The translations under genes and the position numbers were made by a program. This document shows, in pieces, positions 16,046-22,894 of a stretch of 46,570 nucleotides of DNA. The DNA lies in assembly GCA_035528295.1 (NCBI GenBank), contig DATKYY010000050.1, positions 1 through 46,570 on the forward strand, given 5' to 3'. This DNA is from G020353235 sp035528295. GTDB taxonomy: Bacteria; Chloroflexota; Dehalococcoidia; Dehalococcoidales; JAUYDJ01. The notes under the pieces were generated by a model. That model ran no database searches. It was not told the origin of the DNA and saw only the letters and a program-made list of their open reading frames with translations. Every line of letters starts with the position of its first letter. Position 1 is the first letter of the stretch.

Positions 16046-16132
16046 GGAGGGGTGCCGGAGTGGTTAATCGGAGCAGTCTGTAAAACTGCCGCCCTAAGGG
16101 CTACGCAGGTTCGAACCCTGCCCCCTCCACCA
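16046..16132 (+). tRNA. tRNA-Tyr (anticodon GTA)
   Basis: Class II tRNA with a long variable arm (CGCCCTAAGGGCTAC region). Acceptor GGAGGGG pairs with CCCCTCC; discriminator A and CCA are encoded. The anticodon stem GCAGT/ACTGC encloses CTGTAAA, giving GUA. Confidence 0.95.
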
Positions 16133-16147
16133 TCACCCAAAAGGCTC

Positions 16148-16182
16148 TGGACATTAGTCTATAAAAGTAGCTATAATAGCTA
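16148..16182 (+). promoter_or_regulatory. Promoter of tRNA-Thr(GGT) and probably tuf
   Basis: TGGACA (16148-16153) and TATAAT (16172-16177) are 18 bases apart. The -10 box lies inside the inverted repeat TAGCTAT-A-ATAGCTA (16168-16182). Only 22 bases separate the tRNA from tuf, so transcription likely continues into the translation-gene operon. Confidence 0.65.
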
Positions 16183-16193
16183 ACAGGATTAGT

Positions 16194-16266
16194 GCCCACA
16201 TAGCTCAGTCGGTAGAGCACGTTCTTGGTAAGAACGGGGTCACCAGTTCGAATCTGGTTGTGGGCT
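16194..16266 (+). tRNA. tRNA-Thr (anticodon GGT)
   Basis: Acceptor GCCCACA pairs with TGTGGGC. The anticodon stem CGTTC/GAACG encloses TTGGTAA, giving GGU. CCA is not encoded. Placement of tRNA-Thr directly ahead of tuf is a common bacterial arrangement. Confidence 0.95.
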
Positions 16267-16288
16267 TATATGAAGGGGGTTTTACAAA

Positions 16289-17491
16289 ATGGCTAAACAG
16301 AAATTTGAGCGCACCAAGCCGCACTGTAACGTGGGCACCATCGGTCATGTTGACCATGGCAAAACAACCTTAACTTCGGCGATTACCATGGTACTGTCTA
16401 AGGTAGGTTCAACCCAGTATCGCGAGTTCGGCAGTATCGATAATGCGCCTGAGGAGAAGGCGAGAGGCTTAACTATTGCCATTGCCCACATTGAGTACGA
16501 GACAGAGAAGCGGCATTATGCTCACATCGACTGCCCGGGGCATGCCGATTATATTAAGAACATGATTACCGGGGCAGCCCAAATGGACGGCGCAATACTG
16601 GTGGTAAGCGCCCCTGATGGCCCGATGCCTCAGACCAGGGAGCATCTCCTGTTAGCCCGTCAGGTGGAAGTTCCGGCTATGGTCGTCTGCCTCAATAAAG
16701 TTGACATGATGGATGACGAGGAGCTTCTGGAGCTGGTGGAGATGGAGATGCGGGAACTGCTCACTAAATACAAGTTCCCTGGTGATGAGGTGCCCATGAT
16801 CAGGGTGAGTGCGCTTAAGGTACTGGAATGCGGATGTGGCAAGAGAGAGTGCCAGTGGTGCGGCGGCATCTGGCAGCTGATGGATGCAATTGATAGCTAT
16901 ATCCCGGTTCCGGTGAGGCCCAAAGACCAGCCCTTCCTGATGCCGGTTGAGGATGTTTTCAGCATCAAAGGGCGTGGCACCGTGCCTACGGGCAGGGTTG
17001 AAAGGGGTGTGCTTAAGGCCGGTGACGAGATTGAGATTGTCGGCTTGCACCATGAGCCGCGCAAGGTGGTAGTCACCAGTCTGGAGATGTTCCATAAGAT
17101 CCTGGACGAGGTTGAACCGGGAGATGCGGTTGGGGCTCTGCTCCGGGGAGTGGAGCGGGAAGATGTGGAAAGAGGTCAGGTGCTGGCGGCACCCGGCTCG
17201 ATAAAACCGCACACCAAAGCCCAGGCTGAGGTCTACGTCCTGAGCAAAGACGAGGGAGGTAGACATACTCCCTTCTTTAACGGATATAAGCCCCAGTTCT
17301 ATATCAGGACTACTGATGTTACCGGCAGCGTTACGCTACCGGAAGGGGTAGAGATGGTCATGCCTGGTGATAATGTAAATATGGCCATAGAGCTTATTTA
17401 CCCGGTAGCTTTGGAGAAGGGGCTGCGATTTGCCATTCGGGAAGGTGGTAAGACGGTCGGGGCGGGCACCATTACCCGCATCATAGAGTAA
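16289..17491 (+). CDS. tuf: Elongation factor Tu with a four-cysteine insertion
   Basis: EF-Tu delivers aminoacyl-tRNA to the ribosome. The 400-aa protein has GHVDHGKTTL (P loop), DCPGHADY, NKVDMMDD and SALK, then two beta-barrel domains ending GAGTITRIIE. GGGGG precedes the ATG. Just after SALKVLE, at the end of the GTPase domain, lies C181-x-C183-x4-C188-x2-C191 (CGCGKRECQWC). This position is a variable loop in most EF-Tu proteins, and the spacing looks like a metal-binding knuckle. The G domain otherwise looks fully functional. It heads the rpmG-secE-nusG-rplKAJL run. Confidence 0.97.
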   Translation: MAKQKFERTKPHCNVGTIGHVDHGKTTLTSAITMVLSKVGSTQYREFGSIDNAPEEKARGLTIAIAHIEYETEKRHYAHIDCPGHADYIKNMITGAAQMDGAILVVSAPDGPMPQTREHLLLARQVEVPAMVVCLNKVDMMDDEELLELVEMEMRELLTKYKFPGDEVPMIRVSALKVLECGCGKRECQWCGGIWQLMDAIDSYIPVPVRPKDQPFLMPVEDVFSIKGRGTVPTGRVERGVLKAGDEIEIVGLHHEPRKVVVTSLEMFHKILDEVEPGDAVGALLRGVEREDVERGQVLAAPGSIKPHTKAQAEVYVLSKDEGGRHTPFFNGYKPQFYIRTTDVTGSVTLPEGVEMVMPGDNVNMAIELIYPVALEKGLRFAIREGGKTVGAGTITRIIE

Positions 17492-17494
17492 ATT

Positions 17495-17662
17495 ATGGCG
17501 AAGAAGGCTGAAGCTAGGATTATTATTAGCCTTGCCTGTACCGAGTGTGGGGAGAGGACATACACCACTACTAAAAACAAAAAGAATGACCCACAGCGGT
17601 TAGAGCTTAAAAAGTATTGCCCTCGTTGCCGTGCTCAAAAACTCCATAGAGAGGTGAAATAG
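17495..17662 (+). CDS. rpmG: Ribosomal protein L33
   Basis: This 55-aa large-subunit protein begins MAKKAEARIIISLACTECGE and ends KLHREVK. It is the zinc-binding form, with CTEC (residues 15-18) and CPRC (residues 38-41). The TTTKNKKNDPQRLELKKYCPRC region is typical L33. It starts three bases after the tuf stop, in the common tuf-rpmG-secE-nusG order. Confidence 0.95.
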   Translation: MAKKAEARIIISLACTECGERTYTTTKNKKNDPQRLELKKYCPRCRAQKLHREVK

Positions 17663-17696
17663 CGAGCTATAACCGAGGGCATGAGAGATTTGATTT

Positions 17697-17912
17697 ATGG
17701 CGCATGGTAGTGTTCACCCCAAAAAAGGCAGTTCAAGGTTTAGTTTCGTTGGTGATACGATAGCCGAGTTAAAGAAGGTAGTCTGGCTCACCCGAAGGGA
17801 AGTCGGCTATCTGACTACTCTGGTATTGATTATCTCCCTTGTCGCCGGTTTAGTCCTGGGGGCGTTTGATTTCGGCTTTTCGACACTGGTTGAGTTATTT
17901 TTGGGCGGATAG
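17697..17912 (+). CDS. secE: Preprotein translocase subunit SecE
   Basis: SecE stabilises the SecY channel. The 71-aa single-helix form has the amphipathic segment FVGDTIAELKKVVWLTRREV (residues 17-36), which contains the conserved E-L-KKV-W-x-R/T-R motif, then one membrane helix (about residues 41-62). The product is short, as in most non-proteobacterial SecE. Its place between rpmG and nusG supports the call. Confidence 0.94.
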   Translation: MAHGSVHPKKGSSRFSFVGDTIAELKKVVWLTRREVGYLTTLVLIISLVAGLVLGAFDFGFSTLVELFLGG

Positions 17913-17940
17913 CCGAGCCTTCATCTGAGTGAGGTTGATA

Positions 17941-18474
17941 GTGGCCGAGAATGGAAAACAGTGGTTTGTCGTTCATACCTATTCCGGGAACGAAGACAGA
18001 GTCAAGAGGAATCTGGAACAGCGCATCAAGCATATGGATGCTGATGGCGAGATCTTCCAGGTGGTGGTGCCTACCGAGGATGAGATTGAGGTTAAAAACG
18101 GGCAGAGGCACACCGTAACCAAGAAGATATTGCCCGGTTATGTCCTGGTTCAGATGAAGTTCGGCGACCAGAGCTGGAGTATAGTGCGCAATACCCCCGG
18201 CGTCACCGGGTTTGTGAGCAGTGAAAATAAGCCGGTGCCGCTGCAGGAGGAAGAGGTCGGCCGCATCTTGAAACAGATGGAGGAGGAAGCCCCCAAGGTT
18301 AAAGTTGGTTTTCGCAAGGGGCAGAGTATCCGCGTCATTGACGGCCCCTTTATTGATTTTATGGGGGTGGTGGATGAAATAAAGGCGGAGCGAGGCAAGG
18401 TCAAGGTGCTCCTGTTTCTCTTCGGACGGGAAACACCCGTGGAGCTTGACTTCTTGCAGGTGGAGAAACTTTAG
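17941..18474 (+). CDS. nusG: Transcription termination/antitermination factor NusG
   Basis: NusG binds RNA polymerase and links it to Rho or the ribosome. I chose the GTG at 17941, six bases after GAGG (17931-17934), rather than the in-frame GTG at 17929. This gives 177 aa starting MAENGKQWFVVHTYSGNEDR. The NGN domain covers about residues 6-110, including the PGYVLVQM and NTPGVTGFV segments. A KOW domain follows (KGQSIRVIDGPFIDFMGVV). The ribosomal gene rplK starts 17 bases later. Confidence 0.96.
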   Translation: MAENGKQWFVVHTYSGNEDRVKRNLEQRIKHMDADGEIFQVVVPTEDEIEVKNGQRHTVTKKILPGYVLVQMKFGDQSWSIVRNTPGVTGFVSSENKPVPLQEEEVGRILKQMEEEAPKVKVGFRKGQSIRVIDGPFIDFMGVVDEIKAERGKVKVLLFLFGRETPVELDFLQVEKL

Positions 18475-18491
18475 ACTCTATAGGGGAGAAG

Positions 18492-18914
18492 ATGGCGAAG
18501 AAGATAAGAGCCATAATTAAGCTGCAGATTCCAGCCGGGAAGGCAAACCCGGCCCCGCCGGTTGGCTCAGCCCTGGGCCAGCACGGGATTAATATTATGG
18601 GCTTCTGCAAGGAATATAATGAGCGAACCGCCGGTCAGGAAGGGTCGATTATCCCGGCGGAGATAACCGTCTATGAGGACAGGTCATTCAGCTTTGTTAC
18701 CAAAACGCCGCCCACCGCCGATTTACTGAAGAAGGCGGTGGAGCTGGAAAAAGGGAGCAGTGACCCGGCCCGGGAGAAGGTGGCGAAGCTGTCCCGGGAT
18801 AAGCTACGGGAAATTGCCCAGATGAAGATGAAGGACCTCAACGCGGTTGATATTGAGGGGGCGGAGCGAATTATTGCCGGTACCGCCCGAAGTATGGGGA
18901 TTGAGATAGAATAG
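18492..18914 (+). CDS. rplK: Ribosomal protein L11
   Basis: The 140-aa L11 forms the base of the GTPase-associated stalk and binds 23S rRNA. IKLQIPAGKANPAPPVGSALGQHGINIMGFCKEYN (residues 9-43) is the conserved N-terminal domain; TPPTADLLKKA and the C-terminal GTARSMGIEI complete the RNA-binding domain. GGGGAG precedes the ATG by five bases. It is two bases from rplA. Confidence 0.97.
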   Translation: MAKKIRAIIKLQIPAGKANPAPPVGSALGQHGINIMGFCKEYNERTAGQEGSIIPAEITVYEDRSFSFVTKTPPTADLLKKAVELEKGSSDPAREKVAKLSRDKLREIAQMKMKDLNAVDIEGAERIIAGTARSMGIEIE

Positions 18915-18916
18915 AT

Positions 18917-19630
18917 ATGGCTAAGCGCGGTAAAAACTATCAGGAAGCAGTTAAGCTGGTGGACAGGACCAAGCTCTATTCGCCGCAGGAAGCGGTTGAA
19001 ATCGCCCGGCAGATGGCTCACACTAAATTTGACGAGACGCTTGAGCTTCACCTGCGTATGGGGGTTGACCCCCGCAATGCCAGCCAGCAGGTGCGTGGCG
19101 TTGCCCTGCTGCCTCACGGATTGGGCAAGAAGGTACGGGTTGTAGTGTTTGCCCAGGGGGAGGCGGTAAGGGCTGCCGAGTCGGCCGGTGCCGATTACGT
19201 TGGCGGCGATGACCTGGTCAAGAAGATTGAGGGTGGCTGGCTGGATTTTGAGGTGGCGGTGGCTACCCCGGAAATGATGGGCAAGGTAGGTAAGCTGGGC
19301 AAAATCCTGGGTAGACGGGGGCTGATGCCCAACCCCAAATCGGGGACGGTTGTCCCCGCCGCCGACTTGCCCCGGGTGATTGAGGATGCCCGCAAAGGGC
19401 GGGTGGAGTTCAGGCTGGACCGGACCGCTATCATTCACCTGCCTCTGGGCAAAGCGAGCTTTGAGAGTGATAAGCTGATGGCAAACCTGACGGCGGTGGT
19501 GGAGGCGGTGGTTAAGGCTAAGCCCACTGGCGTTAAGGGGCAGTATGTTAAGACGGCCACGCTGGCGACCACTATGGGGCCGGGCATAAAGCTTGACCTC
19601 AAGCCAACCCTTGAATTAACCGCCGGTTAA
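18917..19630 (+). CDS. rplA: Ribosomal protein L1
   Basis: The 237-aa L1 protein builds the mobile L1 stalk and in many bacteria represses its own operon. Conserved parts include KFDETLELHLRMGVDPR (residues 37-53), the L1 signature around LGKILGRRGLMPNPKSGTV (residues 130-148) and GKASFESDKLMANL near the C-terminus. It follows rplK immediately and is separated from rplJ by the L10 leader. Confidence 0.97.
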   Translation: MAKRGKNYQEAVKLVDRTKLYSPQEAVEIARQMAHTKFDETLELHLRMGVDPRNASQQVRGVALLPHGLGKKVRVVVFAQGEAVRAAESAGADYVGGDDLVKKIEGGWLDFEVAVATPEMMGKVGKLGKILGRRGLMPNPKSGTVVPAADLPRVIEDARKGRVEFRLDRTAIIHLPLGKASFESDKLMANLTAVVEAVVKAKPTGVKGQYVKTATLATTMGPGIKLDLKPTLELTAG

Positions 19631-19647
19631 TGCTATATTAATTAAAG

Positions 19648-19725
19648 CGTCATTTCCGAAGACAGCGGGTGCCGGTTAAGGCTTAAATTTGTGCCTGCCG
19701 AGGAAGCTTGTTGCGTTAAACAGCT
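19648..19725 (+). ncRNA. Ribosomal protein L10 leader
   Basis: The sequence CCGAAGACAGCGGGTGCCGG followed by TTAAGGCTTAAATTTGTGCCTGCCGAGGAAGC matches the conserved L10 leader, in which L10 or the L10(L12)4 complex binds to repress rplJL. It lies between rplA and rplJ as expected. The exact boundaries are estimated. Confidence 0.88.
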
Positions 19726-19758
19726 GTCCTTGTGCCTGGCACGAGGACTTATTTTTTT
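19726..19758 (+). terminator. Intrinsic terminator/attenuator at the end of the L10 leader
   Basis: GTCCT-T-GTGC and GCAC-G-AGGAC form a nine-pair stem plus a mismatch with a CTG loop, followed by TTATTTTTTT. It sits 17 bases before the rplJ ATG. Together with the L10 leader it forms a likely transcription attenuator that lowers rplJL expression when L10 is in excess. Confidence 0.82.
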
Positions 19759-19774
19759 GTAGAGAGGTAAGCAG

Positions 19775-20299
19775 ATGTCGAAAGAGAAGAAGGCGGAGAC
19801 TATTGATAAGCTGAAGGAAGCCATTGCCAGTTGTAGCGTGGCTATTTTTACCGACTATCGCGGCTTGTCTGCCTCGGAGGCGACTGTCCTGCGCAACAAG
19901 CTGCGGGCGTCAGGCATTGAGTACCGCGTGGTCAAGAACACCCTGGCCCGTTTCGCGGTGGAAAGGGCCGGCCGGGATGATTTGGTCAGCTTTTTTGAGG
20001 GGCCGGTCGCCATTGCCTTTGGCTATGGCGAGATAACCGACCCAGCCCGAGCTTTATCTGACTATATCGACGCCACCAAGGCGACCCTGAGTGTTAAAGG
20101 CGGCTTTTTCGGCGATAGATTACTTACCGCTGCTGATGTGGAAGTCCTGGCTAAATTGCCGTCAAGAGAAGTATTAATCGCCAGGGTTGTCGGTGGGCTG
20201 CAGAGTCCCATAGCCGCATTGGTTAATTATCTTACCGCCCCGATAAGGGGGGTTATGTTTGGGTTACAGGCTAGAATTCAACAATTGGAGGGAGAATAA
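19775..20299 (+). CDS. rplJ: Ribosomal protein L10
   Basis: The 174-aa L10 anchors L7/L12 dimers to the ribosome. The N-terminal RNA-binding domain has AIFTDYRGLSASEATVLRNKLR and YRVVKNTLARFAV (residues 23-66). The C-terminal helix that holds L12 is around GVMFGLQARIQQLEGE. AGAGAGGT precedes the ATG. It shares an operon with rplL, one base apart from stop to start. Confidence 0.97.
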   Translation: MSKEKKAETIDKLKEAIASCSVAIFTDYRGLSASEATVLRNKLRASGIEYRVVKNTLARFAVERAGRDDLVSFFEGPVAIAFGYGEITDPARALSDYIDATKATLSVKGGFFGDRLLTAADVEVLAKLPSREVLIARVVGGLQSPIAALVNYLTAPIRGVMFGLQARIQQLEGE

Positions 20300-20300
20300 G

Positions 20301-20966
20301 ATGCCGGAAGATAAGTTAGAAGCACAGCCAGAGAACACGGAAGAGGCGGCGGAAGCCGAAGTAAAAGAAGAAACTGCCGAGGAAGTAGCCGAGGCGGCGG
20401 AAAAGAAACCGGAAGAGGCCGAGGAAGCCAAGGAGGCTGCTCCGGAGGCTGAGGCAAAGCAAGAAGAAGCCGCGGGGCCAGCCAAAGTTGAGGAGAAGGC
20501 CGAGGCACCGGTAGCCGCCGGGCCAGCCAAGGCTGAAGCGAAGAAAGAAGCCGTGGAGAAGCCAAAGCTGGCGGTTAAAGCCGAAAAGCGAGCGCCCGTC
20601 ATTGATAATATCATGGCGACCGTGAAGAAGATGACCGTCCTTGAGCTGTCCCAGCTGGTTAAGGCAATGGAGGAGGACTTTGGTGTTACCGCAGCCGCGC
20701 TAGTGGCGGCACCGGCGGGAGGGGGTGCTGCGGCACCAGCCGCTGCCGAGGAGAAAACCGAGTTCAACGTGATTCTGAAGGCAGTTGGCGCCAACAAGAT
20801 TAGCGTCATCAAGACGGTGCGGGAATTGACCACACTGGGGTTGAAGGAGTCCAAAGACCTGGTGGAGGGTGCGCCCAAGCCGGTAAAAGAAGGGGTTAAC
20901 AAGGACGAGGCGGCCGCCGCCAAGAAGAAGCTGGAAGAGGCGGGGGCTACTGCCGAGATTGTCTAA
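20301..20966 (+). CDS. rplL: Ribosomal protein L7/L12 with a ~100-aa acidic-alanine N-terminal extension
   Basis: The C-terminal ~120 residues are a normal L7/L12: VKKMTVLELSQLVKAMEEDFGVTAAA (residues 108-133), an Ala/Gly hinge, then EFNVILKAVGANKISVIKTVRELTTLGLKESKDLVEGAP. Ahead of it is a region of about 100 residues made almost only of Glu, Ala, Lys and Pro, giving 221 aa where about 125 is usual. The ATG at 20301 has GGAGGGAG at 20287-20294, a strong ribosome site. The internal ATG at residue 105 has none as good, so the extension is probably translated. It may form a flexible acidic tether at the L10-binding end. Confidence 0.95.
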   Translation: MPEDKLEAQPENTEEAAEAEVKEETAEEVAEAAEKKPEEAEEAKEAAPEAEAKQEEAAGPAKVEEKAEAPVAAGPAKAEAKKEAVEKPKLAVKAEKRAPVIDNIMATVKKMTVLELSQLVKAMEEDFGVTAAALVAAPAGGGAAAPAAAEEKTEFNVILKAVGANKISVIKTVRELTTLGLKESKDLVEGAPKPVKEGVNKDEAAAAKKKLEEAGATAEIV

Positions 20967-21005
20967 TTGCCTGAGTAAATACACCCCGGTATGGGGGAGG
21001 TTGAT

Positions 21006-21263
21006 ATGCTTCAGGCAGATTGGCTTTTTATAATAGGCGCTGGTGGTTTGTTTCTCCTGCTTGGTGCGGGGGCAATTTTCTGGGACTGGCGGGAACAGAA
21101 GGCATACTACGATGCCATTGTCAGCCGCCGGGATACCCGGGAGTATCTGGAACATTACCCCCAGCGTCCCCAGTTCGGCGCCCTGAAGATAGGCGGCTGG
21201 ATTGCCCTTGCCATCGGTTTCATCTTGCTGATTATGGGTGGCGCCTTCCGGCTCTGGGGCTGA
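21006..21263 (+). CDS. Small two-helix membrane protein, 85 aa
   Basis: I do not recognise a family. The ATG at 21006 is six bases after GGGGGAGG, better placed than the ATG at 20991. The protein has one helix near residues 4-25 (WLFIIGAGGLFLLLGAGAIF), a charged WDWREQKAYYDAIVSRRDTREYLEH loop, and a second helix near residues 60-79. It lies downstream of rplL, where rpoB is often found, and converges on comM. Confidence 0.7.
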   Translation: MLQADWLFIIGAGGLFLLLGAGAIFWDWREQKAYYDAIVSRRDTREYLEHYPQRPQFGALKIGGWIALAIGFILLIMGGAFRLWG

Positions 21264-21278
21264 TTACCGGCGTAAGGG

Positions 21279-22796
21279 CTACACCATCTGTCTCGGGCGG
21301 TACTGGACGGCTTCAGCCAGGTGGTGGGCTTTGATTATCCCGGCATTTTCCAGGTCGGCGATGGTGCGGGCCAGCTTCAGGATGCGGTGGAAGGCACGGG
21401 CGGAGAGATAGAGCTGCTTCATGGCTGCCTTCAGCAGGCTCTGGGCGGACTCCTCTGCCTGACAGAATTCCCTGACTTCGGTGGGCATCATATCGGCGTT
21501 ACAGCTCAGCTTTGTCCCCTGAAAGCGCTGGTGCTGTATAAGGCGGGCGGCGTTGACCCTCTCCTGGACCCTATCTGATTTTTCCCCAAGGCGGTTATCG
21601 GCCAGCTTTTCGTAGTCAATATGGGGCACTTCAATGAAGATATCCACCCGGTCAATGAAGGGCCCGCTGATGCGCCGCTGGTACCGCGAGACCAGACCGG
21701 CGGGGCAGGTGCAGCGCCGAAACGGATCGCCATAGTAGCCGCAGGGGCACGGGTTCATGGCACCGACCAGAATAAAATTGGCCGGGAAGGTGACACTACC
21801 CTGGGCCCGGCTGATGGTGATTACCTTGTCTTCTAATGGTTGGCGCAGGGTTTCCAGCAGCGAGTGTCCGAATTCGGGTAGCTCATCAAGGAAGAGCACC
21901 CCGCGGTGGCTGAGGCTTATTTCCCCCGGTCTGGGCCAGTGCCCGCCCCCCACCAGACCGGCGCTGGAAATGGTGTAATGGGGGGAACGAAAGGGGCGCT
22001 GCCTCATCAACGGAGTATCCGTGGGCAGCAGACCGCTGACGCTGTATATCTTGGTAACCTCCAGTGCTTCCTCACTGGTCGTCGGTGGCATTATTGAGGG
22101 GAGGGCACGCGCCAGCAGTGTCTTGCCGCTGCCCGGCGGGCCCAGCATTATTATATTATGCCCCCCGGCGGCGGCTACTTCTAAAGCCCGCTTGACGTGC
22201 TCCTGCCCTTTAATCTCGGCCAGGTCGGTGGTGACCGGGGGTGGGGTATAATCCTCGGTTTTATCGGGTATATACTCCGGAATCTCAATTTCGCCCCGGA
22301 AGTGACTGATCAGCTGGGAGAGCGATGTTGCCGGCCTTATCTTGACGCCCTCAACCAGGGAAGCCTCCTTTACATCGGCGGCCGGGGCGATGATATTGGC
22401 GAACCCTTCCTGGTGGGCGAGGGCGACCATGGGCAGTATGCCGGTGGTGTGGCGCAGGGTGCCGTCCAGTGACAGCTCGCCGAGTAAGACAGTCTGGGCG
22501 GTATCGGCATATAGTTGCTCGGAGCTGAGCAGGATACCAATGGCAATGGGCAAATCATAGGCGGGACCGGCTTTCTTCAGGGCCGCCGGAGCCAGGTTGA
22601 CCACGATGCGCTTCAGGGGGAAGGTGCAGCCGGAGTTGCGAATGGCAGCCCGGACCCGCTCCCTGGCTTCCTGAACGGCAGCGTCGGGCAGGCCAACAAT
22701 AGTAAACGATGGTAAGCCGTGGGAAATATCTACCTCAACCTCAACAATCTCCCCCTCCAGCCCGACCACGGCACAGGTCATTACTTTAGCTAGCAT
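21279..22796 (-). CDS. comM: YifB/ComM family Mg chelatase-like AAA+ ATPase
   Basis: The 505-aa protein begins with the ChlI-like Lon/S5-fold domain (VGLPDAAVQEARERVRAAI, residues 36-54). A Mg-chelatase AAA+ core follows, with Walker A GPPGSGKT, Walker B GVLFLDELPEF and a cysteine cluster NPCPCGYYGDPFRRCTC. A C-terminal helical domain ends the protein. ComM is a DNA branch-migration helicase aiding natural transformation in some bacteria, but most homologs are uncharacterised. It is divergent from uvrA and seems to be a single-gene unit. Confidence 0.95.
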   Translation of the reverse strand: MLAKVMTCAVVGLEGEIVEVEVDISHGLPSFTIVGLPDAAVQEARERVRAAIRNSGCTFPLKRIVVNLAPAALKKAGPAYDLPIAIGILLSSEQLYADTAQTVLLGELSLDGTLRHTTGILPMVALAHQEGFANIIAPAADVKEASLVEGVKIRPATSLSQLISHFRGEIEIPEYIPDKTEDYTPPPVTTDLAEIKGQEHVKRALEVAAAGGHNIIMLGPPGSGKTLLARALPSIMPPTTSEEALEVTKIYSVSGLLPTDTPLMRQRPFRSPHYTISSAGLVGGGHWPRPGEISLSHRGVLFLDELPEFGHSLLETLRQPLEDKVITISRAQGSVTFPANFILVGAMNPCPCGYYGDPFRRCTCPAGLVSRYQRRISGPFIDRVDIFIEVPHIDYEKLADNRLGEKSDRVQERVNAARLIQHQRFQGTKLSCNADMMPTEVREFCQAEESAQSLLKAAMKQLYLSARAFHRILKLARTIADLENAGIIKAHHLAEAVQYRPRQMV

Positions 22797-22846
22797 AGCT
22801 TTTTCTTATGTTAATCCCAGACCTGTCGGCTGTCAACGGGTAAAAC

Positions 22847-22876
22847 TTGTGAGGGGTTCAGCCCTGATGTTAAAAT
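22847..22876 (+). promoter_or_regulatory. uvrA promoter
   Basis: TTGTGA (22847-22852) and TAAAAT (22871-22876) are 18 bases apart, 19 bases upstream of the uvrA ATG. I could not identify a LexA-like operator. Confidence 0.5.
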
Positions 22877-22894
22877 AAGTCTTTGGAGGAGATT

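Noticed and set aside
20264..20923. 219-aa minus-strand Ala/Ser-rich ORF
   Set aside because: Antisense shadow of the acidic rplL coding sequence.
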